A DNA stretch of 64,000 bases from Plasmopara viticola (GCA_001695595.3 MBPM02000001.1:1-64000), one strand, 5' to 3'. Counted from the first letter of the stretch, positions 33,538-45,318 are shown. Made by a program: numbers and translations. The notes: generated from the letters alone by a model not told the origin.

Positions 33538-33847
33538 CATTGTGCTATATTTGCTCTTTTTTGGTCACTCAATCTTCACTTTTGGTTAGAAGGCGCTCTC
33601 TTTAGGGACTTTATGCTCGCGTTCCAAACAATGTTAGTCTTCGCTTTGATTTATAATCGTGACAATATCTGCATACGCGCTCGATAAAAAAAAGAAATAT
33701 CGCTATTCTCAAGCGCTTCTATTCTAGAAGAATGTGAAGAGAGCAAGAATACCAATGGTGTAGTTTTCTGCTCTCGTCTTTCGTGCGTGTGAGTATAAGA
33801 TGTACGTGTGTTGATGTGACTGTTTGGTAGGTTGTCTACTTAAGCCT

Positions 33848-33920
33848 TCCCATATAGTCTAGGCGGTTAGGATAGCTGGCTTTCACCCAGCAGACCCGGG
33901 TTCGAGTCCCGGTGTGGGAA
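33848..33920 (+). tRNA. tRNA-Glu: tRNA-Glu(UUC) copy 88
   Basis: Consensus. Trailer TATATTT; step 383. Confidence 0.96.
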
Positions 33921-34230
33921 CATTGTGCTATATTTGCTCTTTTTTGGTCACTCAATCTTCACTTTTGGTTAGAAGGCGCTCTCTTTAGGGACTTTATGCT
34001 CGCGTTCCAAACAATGTTAGTCTTCGCTTTGATTTATAATCGTGACAATATCTGCATACGCGCTCGATAAAAAAAAGAAATATCGCTATTCTCAAGCGCT
34101 TCTATTCTAGAAGAATGTGAAGAGAGTAAGAATATTAATGGTGTAGTTTTCTGCTCTCGTCGTTCGTGCGTGTGAGTATAAGATGTACGTGTGTTGATGT
34201 GACTGTTTGGTAGGTTGTCTACTTAAGCCT

Positions 34231-34303
34231 TCCCATATAGTCTAGGCGGTTAGGATAGCTGGCTTTCACCCAGCAGACCCGGGTTCGAGTCCCGGTGTGG
34301 GAA
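34231..34303 (+). tRNA. tRNA-Glu: tRNA-Glu(UUC) copy 89
   Basis: Consensus. Trailer TATATTT; step 384; its spacer is of the rare type also seen at 657-967. Confidence 0.96.
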
Positions 34304-34614
34304 CATTGTGCTATATTTGCTCTTTTTTGGTCACTCAATCTTCACTTTTGGTTAGAAGGCGCTCTCTTTAGGGACTTTATGCTCGCGTTCCAAACAATGT
34401 TAGTCTTCGCTTTGATTTATAATCGTGACAATACCTGCATACGCGCTCAATAAAAAAAAAGAAATATCGCTATTCCCAAACGCTTTTATTCAAGAAGAAT
34501 GTGAAGAGAGTAATAATATTAATGGTGTAATTTTCTGCTCTCGTCGTTCGTGCGTGTGAGTATAAGATGTACGTGTGTTGATGTGACTGTTTGGTAGGTT
34601 GTCTACTTAAGCCT

Positions 34615-34687
34615 TCCCATATAGTCTAGGCGGTTAGGATAGCTGGCTTTCACCCAGCAGACCCGGGTTCGAGTCCCGGTGTGGGAA
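34615..34687 (+). tRNA. tRNA-Glu: tRNA-Glu(UUC) copy 90
   Basis: Consensus. Trailer TATATTT; step 382. Confidence 0.96.
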
Positions 34688-34996
34688 CATTGTGCTATAT
34701 TTGCTCTTTTTTGGTCACTCAATCTTCACTTTTGGTTAGAAGGCGCTCTCTTTAGGGACTTTATGCTCGCGTTCCAAACAATGTTAGTCTTCGCTTTGAT
34801 TTATAATCGTGACAATATCTGCATACGCGCTCGATAAAAAAAAGAAATATCGCTATTCTCAAGCGCTTCTATTCTAGAAGAATGTGAAGAGAGTAAGAAT
34901 ATTAATGGTGTAGTTTTCTGCTCTCGTCGTTCGTGCGTGTGAGTATAAGATGTACGTGTGTTGATGTGACTGTTTGGTAGGTTGTCTCTTAAGCCT

Positions 34997-35069
34997 TCCC
35001 ATATAGTCTAGGCGGTTAGGATAGCTGGCTTTCACCCAGCAGACCCGGGTTCGAGTCCCGGTGTGGGAA
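34997..35069 (+). tRNA. tRNA-Glu: tRNA-Glu(UUC) copy 91
   Basis: Consensus. Trailer TATATTT; step 382. Confidence 0.96.
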
Positions 35070-35378
35070 CATTGTGCTATATTTGCTCTTTTTTGGTCAC
35101 TCAATCTTCACTTTTGGTTAGAAGGCGCTCTCTTTAGGGACTTTATGCTCGCGTTCCAAACAATGTTAGTCTTCGCTTTGATTTATAATCGTGACAATAT
35201 CTGCATACGCGCTCGATAAAAAAAGAAATATCGCTATTCTCAAGCGCTTCTATTCTAGAAGAATGTGAAGAGAGCAAGAATACCAATGGTGTAGTTTTCT
35301 GCTCTCGTCTTTCGTGCGTGTGAGTATAAGATGTACGTGTGTTGATGTGACTGTTTGGTAGGTTGTCTACTTAAGCCT

Positions 35379-35451
35379 TCCCATATAGTCTAGGCGGTTA
35401 GGATAGCTGGCTTTCACCCAGCAGACCCGGGTTCGAGTCCCGGTGTGGGAA
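35379..35451 (+). tRNA. tRNA-Glu: tRNA-Glu(UUC) copy 92
   Basis: Consensus. Trailer TATATTT; step 382. Confidence 0.96.
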
Positions 35452-35760
35452 CATTGTGCTATATTTGCTCTTTTTTGGTCACTCAATCTTCACTTTTGGT
35501 TAGAAGGCGCTCTCTTTAGGGACTTTATGCTCGCGTTCCAAACAATGTTAGTCTTCGCTTTGATTTATAATCGTGACAATATCTGCATACGCGCTCGATA
35601 AAAAAAAGAAATATCGCTATTCTCAAGCGCTTCTATTCTAGAAGAATGTGAAGAGAGTAAGAATATTAATGGTGTAGTTTTCTGCTCTCGTCGTTCGTGC
35701 GTGTGAGTATAAGATGTACGTGTGTTGATGTGACTGTTTGGTAGGTTGTCTCTTAAGCCT

Positions 35761-35833
35761 TCCCATATAGTCTAGGCGGTTAGGATAGCTGGCTTTCACC
35801 CAGCAGACCCGGGTTCGAGTCCCGGTGTGGGAA
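35761..35833 (+). tRNA. tRNA-Glu: tRNA-Glu(UUC) copy 93
   Basis: Consensus. Trailer TATATTT; step 383. Confidence 0.96.
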
Positions 35834-36143
35834 CATTGTGCTATATTTGCTCTTTTTTGGTCACTCAATCTTCACTTTTGGTTAGAAGGCGCTCTCTTTA
35901 GGGACTTTATGCTCGCGTTCCAAACAATGTTAGTCTTCGCTTTGATTTATAATCGTGACAATATCTGCATACGCGCTCGATAAAAAAAAGAAATATCGCT
36001 ATTCTCAAGCGCTTCTATTCTAGAAGAATGTGAAGAGAGTAAGAATATTAATGGTGTAATTTTCTGCTCTCGTCGTTTTTGCGTGTGAGTATAAGATGTA
36101 CGTGTGTTGATGTGACTGTTTGGTAGGTTGTCTACTTAAGCCT

Positions 36144-36216
36144 TCCCATATAGTCTAGGCGGTTAGGATAGCTGGCTTTCACCCAGCAGACCCGGGTTCG
36201 AGTCCCGGTGTGGGAA
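36144..36216 (+). tRNA. tRNA-Glu: tRNA-Glu(UUC) copy 94
   Basis: Consensus. Trailer TATATTT; step 383. Confidence 0.96.
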
Positions 36217-36526
36217 CATTGTGCTATATTTGCTCTTTTTTGGTCACTCAATCTTCACTTTTGGTTAGAAGGCGCTCTCTTTAGGGACTTTATGCTCGCG
36301 TTCCAAACAATGTTAGTCTTCGCTTTGATTTATAATCGTGACAATATCTGCATACGCGCTCGATAAAAAAAGAAATATCGCTATTCCTCAAGCGCTTCTA
36401 TTCTAGAAGAATGTGAAGAGAGTAAGAATATTAATGGTGTAGTTTTCTGCTCTCGTCGTTCGTGCGTGTGAGTATAAGATGTACGTGTGTTGATGTGACT
36501 GTTTGGTAGGTTGTCTACTTAAGCCT

Positions 36527-36599
36527 TCCCATATAGTCTAGGCGGTTAGGATAGCTGGCTTTCACCCAGCAGACCCGGGTTCGAGTCCCGGTGTGGGAA
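36527..36599 (+). tRNA. tRNA-Glu: tRNA-Glu(UUC) copy 95
   Basis: Consensus. Last of the run of 28 with trailer TATATTT; step 381. Confidence 0.96.
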
Positions 36600-36907
36600 C
36601 ATTGTGCTATATTTGCTCTTTTTTGGTCACTCAATCTTCACTTTTGGTTAGAAGGCGCTCTCTTTAGGGACTTTATGCTCGCGTTCCAAACAATGTTAGT
36701 CTTCGCTTTGATTTATAATCGTGACAATATCTGCATACTTGCTCGATAAAAAAAGAAATATCGCTATTCTCAAGCGCTTCTATTCTAGAAGAATGTGAAG
36801 AGAGCAAGAATACCAATGGTGTAGTTTTCTGCTCTCGTCTTTCGTGCGTGTGAGTATAAGATGTACGTGTGTTGATGTGACTGTTTGGTAGGTTGTCTCT
36901 TAAGCCT

Positions 36908-36980
36908 TCCCATATAGTCTAGGCGGTTAGGATAGCTGGCTTTCACCCAGCAGACCCGGGTTCGAGTCCCGGTGTGGGAA
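36908..36980 (+). tRNA. tRNA-Glu: tRNA-Glu(UUC) copy 96
   Basis: Consensus. Trailer TATCATTT; step 382. Confidence 0.96.
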
Positions 36981-37289
36981 CATTGTGCTATCATTTGCTC
37001 TTTTTTGGTCACTCAATCTTCACTTTTGGTTAGAAGGCGCTCTCTTTAGGGACTTTATGCTCGCGTTCCAAACAATGTTAGTCTTCGCTTTGATTTTTAA
37101 TCGCGACAATATCTGCATACGCGCTCGATAAAAAAAGAAATATCGCTATTCTCAAGCGCTTCTATTCTAGAAGAATGTAAAGAGAGCAAGAATATTAATG
37201 GTGTAGTTTTCTGCTCTCGTCTTTCGTGCGTGTGAGTATAAGATGTACGTGTGTTGATGTGACTGTTTGGTAGGTTGTCTCTTAAGCCT

Positions 37290-37362
37290 TCCCATATAGT
37301 CTAGGCGGTTAGGATAGCTGGCTTTCACCCAGCAGACCCGGGTTCGAGTCCCGGTGTGGGAA
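37290..37362 (+). tRNA. tRNA-Glu: tRNA-Glu(UUC) copy 97
   Basis: Consensus. Trailer TATCATTT; step 383. Confidence 0.96.
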
Positions 37363-37672
37363 CATTGTGCTATCATTTGCTCTTTTTTGGTCACTCAATC
37401 TTCACTTTTGGTTAGAAGGCGCTCTCTTTAGGGACTTTATGCTCGCGTTCCAAACAATGTTAGTCTTCGCTTTGATTTATAATCGTGACAATATCTGCAT
37501 ACGCGCTCGATAAAAAAAGAAATATCGCTATTCTCAAGCGCTTCTATTCTAGAAGAATGTAAAGAGAGCAAGAATACCAATGGTGTAGTTTTCTGCTCTC
37601 GTCTTTCGTGCGTGTGAGTATAAGATGTACGTGTGTTGATGTGACTGTTTGGTAGGTTGTCTACTTAAGCCT

Positions 37673-37745
37673 TCCCATATAGTCTAGGCGGTTAGGATAG
37701 CTGGCTTTCACCCAGCAGACCCGGGTTCGAGTCCCGGTGTGGGAA
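37673..37745 (+). tRNA. tRNA-Glu: tRNA-Glu(UUC) copy 98
   Basis: Consensus. Trailer TATATTT; step 383. Confidence 0.96.
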
Positions 37746-38055
37746 CATTGTGCTATATTTGCTCTTTTTTGGTCACTCAATCTTCACTTTTGGTTAGAAG
37801 GCGCTCTCTTTAGGGACTTTATGCTCGCGTTCCAAACAATGTTAGTCTTCGCTTTGATTTATAATCGTGACAATACCTGCATACGCGCTCAATAAAAAAA
37901 AGAAATATCGCTATCCTCAAGCGCTTCTATTCTAGAAGAATGTGAAGAGAGCAAGAATATTAATGGTGTAGTTTTCTGCTCTCGTCGTTTCGTGCGTGTG
38001 AGTATAAGATGTACGTGTGTTGATGTGACTGTTTGGTAGGTTGTCTCTTAAGCCT

Positions 38056-38128
38056 TCCCATATAGTCTAGGCGGTTAGGATAGCTGGCTTTCACCCAGCA
38101 GACCCGGGTTCGAGTCCCGGTGTGGGAA
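38056..38128 (+). tRNA. tRNA-Glu: tRNA-Glu(UUC) copy 99
   Basis: Consensus. Trailer TATATTT; step 380. Confidence 0.96.
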
Positions 38129-38435
38129 CATTGTGCTATATTTGCTCTTTTTTGGTCACTCAATCTTCACTTTTGGTTAGAAGGCGCTCTCTTTAGGGAC
38201 TTTATGCTCGCGTTCCAAACAATGTTAGTCTTCGCTTTGATTTATAATCGTGACAATATCTGCATACGCGCTCGATAAAAAAAAAATATCGCTATTCTCA
38301 AGCGCTTCTATTCTAGAAGAATGTGAAGAGAGCAAGAATATTAATGGTGTAGTTTTCTGCTCTCGTCTTTCGTGCGTGTGAGTATAAGATGTACGTGTGT
38401 TGATGTGACTGTTTGGTAGGTTGTCTCTTAAGCCT

Positions 38436-38508
38436 TCCCATATAGTCTAGGCGGTTAGGATAGCTGGCTTTCACCCAGCAGACCCGGGTTCGAGTCCCGG
38501 TGTGGGAA
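38436..38508 (+). tRNA. tRNA-Glu: tRNA-Glu(UUC) copy 100
   Basis: Consensus. Trailer TATCATTT; step 383. Confidence 0.96.
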
Positions 38509-38818
38509 CATTGTGCTATCATTTGCTCTTTTTTGGTCACTCAATCTTCACTTTTGGTTAGAAGGCGCTCTCTTTAGGGACTTTATGCTCGCGTTCCAAA
38601 CAATGTTAGTCTTCGCTTTGATTTATAATCGTGACAATATCTGCATACGCGCTCGATAAAAAAAGAAATATCGCTATCCTCAAGCGCTTCTATTCTAGAA
38701 GAATGTGAAGAGAGCAAGAATATTAATGGTGTAATTTTCTGCTCTCGTCTTTCGTGCGTGTGAGTATAAGATGTACGTGTGTTGATGTGACTGTTTGGTA
38801 GGTTGTCTACTTAAGCCT

Positions 38819-38891
38819 TCCCATATAGTCTAGGCGGTTAGGATAGCTGGCTTTCACCCAGCAGACCCGGGTTCGAGTCCCGGTGTGGGAA
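38819..38891 (+). tRNA. tRNA-Glu: tRNA-Glu(UUC) copy 101
   Basis: Consensus. Trailer TATCATTT; step 381. Confidence 0.96.
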
Positions 38892-39199
38892 CATTGTGCT
38901 ATCATTTGCTCTTTTTTGGTCACTCAATCTTCACTTTTGGTTAGAAGGCGCTCTCTTTAGGGACTTTATGCTCGCGTTCCAAACAATGTTAGTCTTCGCT
39001 TTGATTTATAATCGTGACAATATCTGCATACGCGCTCGATAAAAAAAGAAATATCGCTATTCTCAAGCGCTTCTATTCTAGAAGAATGTGAAGAGAGCAA
39101 GAATACCAATGGTGTAGTTTTTGCTCTCGTCTTTCGTGCGTGTGAGTATAAGATGTACGTGTGTTGATGTGACTGTTTGGTAGGTTGTCTCTTAAGCCT

Positions 39200-39272
39200 T
39201 CCCATATAGTCTAGGCGGTTAGGATAGCTGGCTTTCACCCAGCAGACCCGGGTTCGAGTCCCGGTGTGGGAA
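39200..39272 (+). tRNA. tRNA-Glu: tRNA-Glu(UUC) copy 102
   Basis: Consensus. Trailer TATCATTT; step 382; spacer has the unique CATTAATCTTTAATCG near 39380. Confidence 0.96.
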
Positions 39273-39581
39273 CATTGTGCTATCATTTGCTCTTTTTTGG
39301 TCACTCAATCTTCACTTTTGGTTAGAAGGCGCTCTCTTTAGGGACTTTATGCTCGCGTTCCAAACAATGTTAGTCTTCGCATTAATCTTTAATCGCGACA
39401 ATATCTGCATACGCGCTCGATAAAAAAAGAAATATCGCTATTCTCAAGCGCTTCTATTCTAGAAGAATGTAAAGAGAGCAAGAATACCAATGGTGTAGTT
39501 TTCTGCTCTCGTCTTTCGTGCGTGTGAGTATAAGATGTACGTGTGTTGATGTGACTGTTTGGTAGGTTGTCTCTTAAGCCT

Positions 39582-39654
39582 TCCCATATAGTCTAGGCGG
39601 TTAGGATAGCTGGCTTTCACCCAGCAGACCCGGGTTCGAGTCCCGGTGTGGGAA
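39582..39654 (+). tRNA. tRNA-Glu: tRNA-Glu(UUC) copy 103
   Basis: Consensus. Trailer TATAATTT; step 383. Confidence 0.96.
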
Positions 39655-39964
39655 CATTGTGCTATAATTTGCTCTTTTTTGGTCACTCAATCTTCACTTT
39701 TGGTTAGAAGGCGCTCTCTTTAGGGACTTTATGCTCGCGTTCCAAACAATGTTAGTCTTCGCTTTGATTTTTAATCGCGACAATATCTGCATACGCGCTC
39801 GATAAAAAAAAGAAATATCGCTATTCTCAAGCGCTTCTATTCTAGAAGAATGTGAAGAGAGCAAGAATACCAATGGTGTAGTTTTCTGCTCTCGTCTTTC
39901 GTGCGTGTGAGTATAAGATGTACGTGTGTTGATGTGACTGTTTGGTAGGTTGTCTCTTAAGCCT

Positions 39965-40037
39965 TCCCATATAGTCTAGGCGGTTAGGATAGCTGGCTTT
40001 CACCCAGCAGACCCGGGTTCGAGTCCCGGTGTGGGAA
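39965..40037 (+). tRNA. tRNA-Glu: tRNA-Glu(UUC) copy 104
   Basis: Consensus. Trailer TATATTT; step 382. Confidence 0.96.
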
Positions 40038-40346
40038 CATTGTGCTATATTTGCTCTTTTTTGGTCACTCAATCTTCACTTTTGGTTAGAAGGCGCTCTC
40101 TTTAGGGACTTTATGCTCGCGTTCCAAACAATGTTAGTCTTCGCTTTGATTTATAATCGTGACAATATCTGCATACGCGCTCGATAAAAAAAAGAAATAT
40201 CGCTATTCTCAAGCGCTTCTATTCTAGAAGAATGTGAAGAGAGCAAGAATATTAATGGTGTAGTTTTCTGCTCTCGTCGTTCGTGCGTGTGAGTATAAGA
40301 TGTACGTGTGTTGATGTGACTGTTTGGTAGGTTGTCTCTTAAGCCT

Positions 40347-40419
40347 TCCCATATAGTCTAGGCGGTTAGGATAGCTGGCTTTCACCCAGCAGACCCGGGT
40401 TCGAGTCCCGGTGTGGGAA
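40347..40419 (+). tRNA. tRNA-Glu: tRNA-Glu(UUC) copy 105
   Basis: Consensus. Trailer TATCATTT; step 380. Confidence 0.96.
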
Positions 40420-40726
40420 CATTGTGCTATCATTTGCTCTTTTTTGGTCACTCAATCTTCACTTTTGGTTAGAAGGCGCTCTCTTTAGGGACTTTATGCT
40501 CGCGTTCCAAACAATGTTAGTCTTCGCTTTGATTTAATCGTGTCAATATCTGCATACGCGCTCGATAAAAAAAGAAATATCGCTATTCTCAAGCGCTTCT
40601 ATTCTAGAAGAATGTGAAGAGAGCAAGAATACCAATGGTGTAGTTTTCTGCTCTCGTCTTTCGTGCGTGTGAGTATAAGATGTACGTGTGTTGATGTGAC
40701 TGTTTGGTAGGTTGTCTCTTAAGCCT

Positions 40727-40799
40727 TCCCATATAGTCTAGGCGGTTAGGATAGCTGGCTTTCACCCAGCAGACCCGGGTTCGAGTCCCGGTGTGGGAA
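40727..40799 (+). tRNA. tRNA-Glu: tRNA-Glu(UUC) copy 106
   Basis: Consensus. Trailer TATATTT; step 382. Confidence 0.96.
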
Positions 40800-41108
40800 C
40801 ATTGTGCTATATTTGCTCTTTTTTGGTCACTCAATCTTCACTTTTGGTTAGAAGGCGCTCTCTTTAGGGACTTTATGCTCGCGTTCCAAACAATGTTAGT
40901 CTTCGCTTTGATTTATAATCGTGACAATATCTGCATACGCGCTCGATAAAAAAAGAAATATCGCTATTCTCAAGCGCTTCTATTCTAGAAGAATGTGAAG
41001 AGAGTAAGAATATTAATGGTGTAGTTTTCTGCTCTCGTCGTTTCGTGCGTGTGAGTATAAGATGTACGTGTGTTGATGTGACTGTTTGGTAGGTTGTCTC
41101 TTAAGCCT

Positions 41109-41181
41109 TCCCATATAGTCTAGGCGGTTAGGATAGCTGGCTTTCACCCAGCAGACCCGGGTTCGAGTCCCGGTGTGGGAA
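41109..41181 (+). tRNA. tRNA-Glu: tRNA-Glu(UUC) copy 107
   Basis: Consensus. Trailer TATCATTT; step 382. Confidence 0.96.
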
Positions 41182-41490
41182 CATTGTGCTATCATTTGCT
41201 CTTTTTTGGTCACTCAATCTTCACTTTTGGTTAGAAGGCGCTCTCTTTAGGGACTTTATGCTCGCGTTCCAAACAATGTTAGTCTTCGCTTTGATTTATA
41301 ATCGTGACAATATCTGCATACGCGCTCGATAAAAAAAGAAATATCGCTATCCTCAAGCGCTTCTATTCTAGAAGAATGTGAAGAGAGTAAGAATATTAAT
41401 GGTGTAGTTTTCTGCTCTCGTCGTTCGTGCGTGTGAGTATAAGATGTACGTGTGTTGATGTGACTGTTTGGTAGGTTGTCTCTTAAGCCT

Positions 41491-41563
41491 TCCCATATAG
41501 TCTAGGCGGTTAGGATAGCTGGCTTTCACCCAGCAGACCCGGGTTCGAGTCCCGGTGTGGGAA
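41491..41563 (+). tRNA. tRNA-Glu: tRNA-Glu(UUC) copy 108
   Basis: Consensus. Trailer TATATTT; step 380. Confidence 0.96.
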
Positions 41564-41870
41564 CATTGTGCTATATTTGCTCTTTTTTGGTCACTCAATC
41601 TTCATTTTGGTTAGAAGGCGCTCTCTTTAGGGACTTTATGCTCGCGTTCCAAACAATGTTAGTCTTCGCTTTGATTTATAATCGTGACAATATCTGCATA
41701 CGCGCTCGATAAAAAAAGAAATATCGCTATTCTCAAGCGCTTCTATTCTAGAAGAATGTAAAGAGAGCAAGAATATTAATGGTGTAGTTTTCTGCTCTCG
41801 TCGTTCGTGCGTGTGAGTATAAGATGTACGTGTGTTGATGTGACTGTTTGGTAGGTTGTCTCTTAAGCCT

Positions 41871-41943
41871 TCCCATATAGTCTAGGCGGTTAGGATAGCT
41901 GGCTTTCACCCAGCAGACCCGGGTTCGAGTCCCGGTGTGGGAA
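41871..41943 (+). tRNA. tRNA-Glu: tRNA-Glu(UUC) copy 109
   Basis: Consensus. Trailer TATCATTT; step 382. Confidence 0.96.
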
Positions 41944-42252
41944 CATTGTGCTATCATTTGCTCTTTTTTGGTCACTCAATCTTCATTTTGGTTAGAAGGC
42001 GCTCTCTTTAGGGACTTTATGCTCGCGTTCCAAACAATGTTAGTCTTCGCTTTGATTTATAATCGTGACAATATCTGCATACGCGCTCGATAAAAAAAGA
42101 AATATCGCTATTCTCAAGCGCTTCTATTCTAGAAGAATGTGAAGAGAGCAAGAATACCAATGGTGTAGTTTTCTGCTCTCGTCTTTCGTGCGTGTGAGTA
42201 TAAGATGTACGTGTGTTGATGTGACTGTTTGGTAGGTTGTCTCCTTAAGCCT

Positions 42253-42325
42253 TCCCATATAGTCTAGGCGGTTAGGATAGCTGGCTTTCACCCAGCAGAC
42301 CCGGGTTCGAGTCCCGGTGTGGGAA
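42253..42325 (+). tRNA. tRNA-Glu: tRNA-Glu(UUC) copy 110
   Basis: Consensus. Trailer TATCATTT; step 383. Confidence 0.96.
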
Positions 42326-42635
42326 CATTGTGCTATCATTTGCTCTTTTTTGGTCACTCAATCTTCACTTTTGGTTAGAAGGCGCTCTCTTTAGGGACTT
42401 TATGCTCGCGTTCCAAACAATGTTAGTCTTCGCTTTGATTTATAATCGTGACAATATCTGCATACGCGCTCGATAAAAAAAGAAATATCGCTATTCTCAA
42501 GCGCTTCTATTCTAGAAGAATGTGAAGAGAGCAAGAATACCAATGGTGTAGTTTTCTGCTCTCGTCTTTCGTGCGTGTGAGTATAAGATGTACGTGTGTT
42601 GATGTGACTGTTTGGTAGGTTGTCTCCTCAAGCCT

Positions 42636-42708
42636 TCCCATATAGTCTAGGCGGTTAGGATAGCTGGCTTTCACCCAGCAGACCCGGGTTCGAGTCCCGG
42701 TGTGGGAA
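42636..42708 (+). tRNA. tRNA-Glu: tRNA-Glu(UUC) copy 111
   Basis: Consensus. Trailer TATCATTT; step 385. Confidence 0.96.
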
Positions 42709-43020
42709 CATTGTGCTATCATTTGCTCTTTTTTGGTCACTCAATCTTCACTTTTGGTTAGAAGGCGCTCTCTTTAGGGACTTTATGCTCGCGTTCCAAA
42801 CAATGTTAGTCTTCGCTTTGATTTATAATCGTGACAATATCTGCATACGCGCTCGATAAAAAAAAAGAAATATCGCTATTCTCAAGCGCTTCTATTCTAG
42901 AAGAATGTGAAGAGAGTAAGAATATTAATGGTGTAGTTTTCTGCTCTCGTCTTTCGTGCGTGTGAGTATAAGATGTACGTGTGTTGATGTGACTGTTTGG
43001 TAGGTTGTCTCCTCAAGCCT

Positions 43021-43093
43021 TCCCATATAGTCTAGGCGGTTAGGATAGCTGGCTTTCACCCAGCAGACCCGGGTTCGAGTCCCGGTGTGGGAA
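43021..43093 (+). tRNA. tRNA-Glu: tRNA-Glu(UUC) copy 112
   Basis: Consensus. Trailer TATCATTT; step 385. Confidence 0.96.
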
Positions 43094-43405
43094 CATTGTG
43101 CTATCATTTGCTCTTTTTTGGTCACTCAATCTTCACTTTTGGTTAGAAGGCGCTCTCTTTAGGGACTTTATGCTCGCGTTCCAAACAATGTTAGTCTTCG
43201 CTTTGATTTGTAATCGTGACAATATCTGCATACTTGCTCAATAAAAAAAAAGAAATATCGCTATTCCCAAACGCTTCTATTCTAGAAGAATGTGAAGAGA
43301 GTAAGAATATTAATGGTGTAATTTTCTGCTCTCGTCGTTTTTGCGTGTGAGTATAAGATGTACGTGTGTTGATGTGACTGTTTGGTAGGTTGTCTTCTTA
43401 AGCCT

Positions 43406-43478
43406 TCCCATATAGTCTGGGCGGTTAGGATAGCTGGCTTTCACCCAGCAGACCCGGGTTCGAGTCCCGGTGTGGGAA
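43406..43478 (+). tRNA. tRNA-Glu: tRNA-Glu(UUC) copy 113, A14G
   Basis: The near-universal A14 is G (GTCTGGGCGG), which alters the A box and the U8-A14 tertiary pair; otherwise consensus. Activity may be reduced. Trailer TATCATTT; step 382. Confidence 0.88.
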
Positions 43479-43787
43479 CATTGTGCTATCATTTGCTCTT
43501 TTTTGGTCACTCAATCTTCAATTTTGGTTAGAAGGCGCTCTCTTTAGGGACTTTATGCTCGCGTTCCAAACAATGTTAGTCTTCGCTTTGATTTATATTC
43601 GTGACAAAATCTGCATACGCGCACGATAAAAAAAAAATATCGCTATTCTCAAGCGCTTCTATTCTAGAAGAATGTGAAGAGAGCAAGAATACCAATGGTG
43701 TAGTTTTCTGCTCTCGTCTTTCGTGCGTGTGAGTATAAGATGTACGTGTGTTGATGTGACTGTTTGGTAGGTTGTCTCCTTAAGCCT

Positions 43788-43860
43788 TCCCATATAGTCT
43801 AGGCGGTTAGGATAGCTGGCTTTCACCCAGCAGACCCGGGTTCGAGTCCCGGTGTGGGAA
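43788..43860 (+). tRNA. tRNA-Glu: tRNA-Glu(UUC) copy 114
   Basis: Consensus. Trailer TATAATTT; step 385. Confidence 0.96.
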
Positions 43861-44172
43861 CATTGTGCTATAATTTGCTCTTTTTTGGTCACTCAATCTT
43901 CACTTTTGGTTAGAAGGCGCTCTCTTTAGGGACTTTATGCTCGCGTTCCAAACAATGTTAGTCTTCGCTTTGATTTATAATCGTGACAATATCTGCATAC
44001 GCGCTCGATAAAAAAAAAGAAATATCGCTATTCTCAAGCGCTTCTATTCTAGAAGAATGTGAAGAGAGTAAGAATATTAATGGTGTAGTTTTCTGCTCTC
44101 GTCGTTCGTGCGTGTGAGTATAAGATGTACGTGTGTTGATGTGACTGTTTGGTAGGTTGTCTCTTCAAGCCT

Positions 44173-44245
44173 TCCCATATAGTCTAGGCGGTTAGGATAG
44201 CTGGCTTTCACCCAGCAGACCCGGGTTCGAGTCCCGGTGTGGGAA
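44173..44245 (+). tRNA. tRNA-Glu: tRNA-Glu(UUC) copy 115
   Basis: Consensus. Trailer TATATTT; step 382. Confidence 0.96.
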
Positions 44246-44554
44246 CATTGTGCTATATTTGCTCTTTTTTGGTCACTCAATCTTCACTTTTGGTTAGAAG
44301 GCGCTCTCTTTAGGGACTTTATGCTCGCGTTCCAAACAATGTTAGTCTTCGCTTTGATTTATAATCGCGACAATATCTGCATACGCGCTCGATAAAAAAA
44401 GAAATATCGCTATTCTCAAGCGCTTCTATTCTAGAAGAATGTAAAGAGAGCAAGAATATTAATGGTGTAGTTTTCTGCTCTCGTCTTTCGTGCGTGTGAG
44501 TATAAGATGTACGTGTGTTGATGTGACTGTTTGGTAGGTTGTCTACTTAAGCCT

Positions 44555-44627
44555 TCCCATATAGTCTAGGCGGTTAGGATAGCTGGCTTTCACCCAGCAG
44601 ACCCGGGTTCGAGTCCCGGTGTGGGAA
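44555..44627 (+). tRNA. tRNA-Glu: tRNA-Glu(UUC) copy 116
   Basis: Consensus. Trailer TATATTT; step 382. Confidence 0.96.
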
Positions 44628-44936
44628 CATTGTGCTATATTTGCTCTTTTTTGGTCACTCAATCTTCACTTTTGGTTAGAAGGCGCTCTCTTTAGGGACT
44701 TTATGCTCGCGTTCCAAACAATGTTAGTCTTCGCTTTGATTTATAATCGTGACAATATCTGCATACGCGCTCGATAAAAAAAGAAATATCGCTATTCTCA
44801 AGCGCTTCTATTCTAGAAGAATGTGAAGAGAGCAAGAATACCAATGGTGTAGTTTTCTGCTCTCGTCTTTCGTGCGTGTGAGTATAAGATGTACGTGTGT
44901 TGATGTGACTGTTTGGTAGGTTGTCTCCTCAAGCCT

Positions 44937-45009
44937 TCCCATATAGTCTAGGCGGTTAGGATAGCTGGCTTTCACCCAGCAGACCCGGGTTCGAGTCCCG
45001 GTGTGGGAA
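44937..45009 (+). tRNA. tRNA-Glu: tRNA-Glu(UUC) copy 117
   Basis: Consensus. Trailer TATCATTT; step 382. Confidence 0.96.
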
Positions 45010-45318
45010 CATTGTGCTATCATTTGCTCTTTTTTGGTCACTCAATCTTCACTTTTGGTTAGAAGGCGCTCTCTTTAGGGACTTTATGCTCGCGTTCCAA
45101 ACAATGTTAGTCTTCGCTTTGATTTATAATCGTGACAATATCTGCATACGCGCTCGATAAAAAAAAAATATCGCTATTCTCAAGCGCTTCTATTCTAGAA
45201 GAATGTGAAGAGAGTAAGAATATTAATGGTGTAGTTTTCTGCTCTCGTCTTTCGTGCGTGTGAGTATAAGATGTACGTGTGTTGATGTGACTGTTTGGTA
45301 GGTTGTCTACTTAAGCCT

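Larger units (their letters stand above)
26200..36907 (+). repeat. Homogenised block with trailer TATATTT
   Basis: Twenty-eight consecutive units share the two-base-shorter trailer TATATTT, with steps of 381-384 bp. This is a second homogenised block, different from the 11.3-20.1 kb block. One unit inside it (tRNA at 34231) carries a rarer upstream-type spacer (TACCTGC, CAATAAA, truncated TTCAAGAAG), like the spacer near 780-860, which suggests insertion by gene conversion. Confidence 0.85.
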
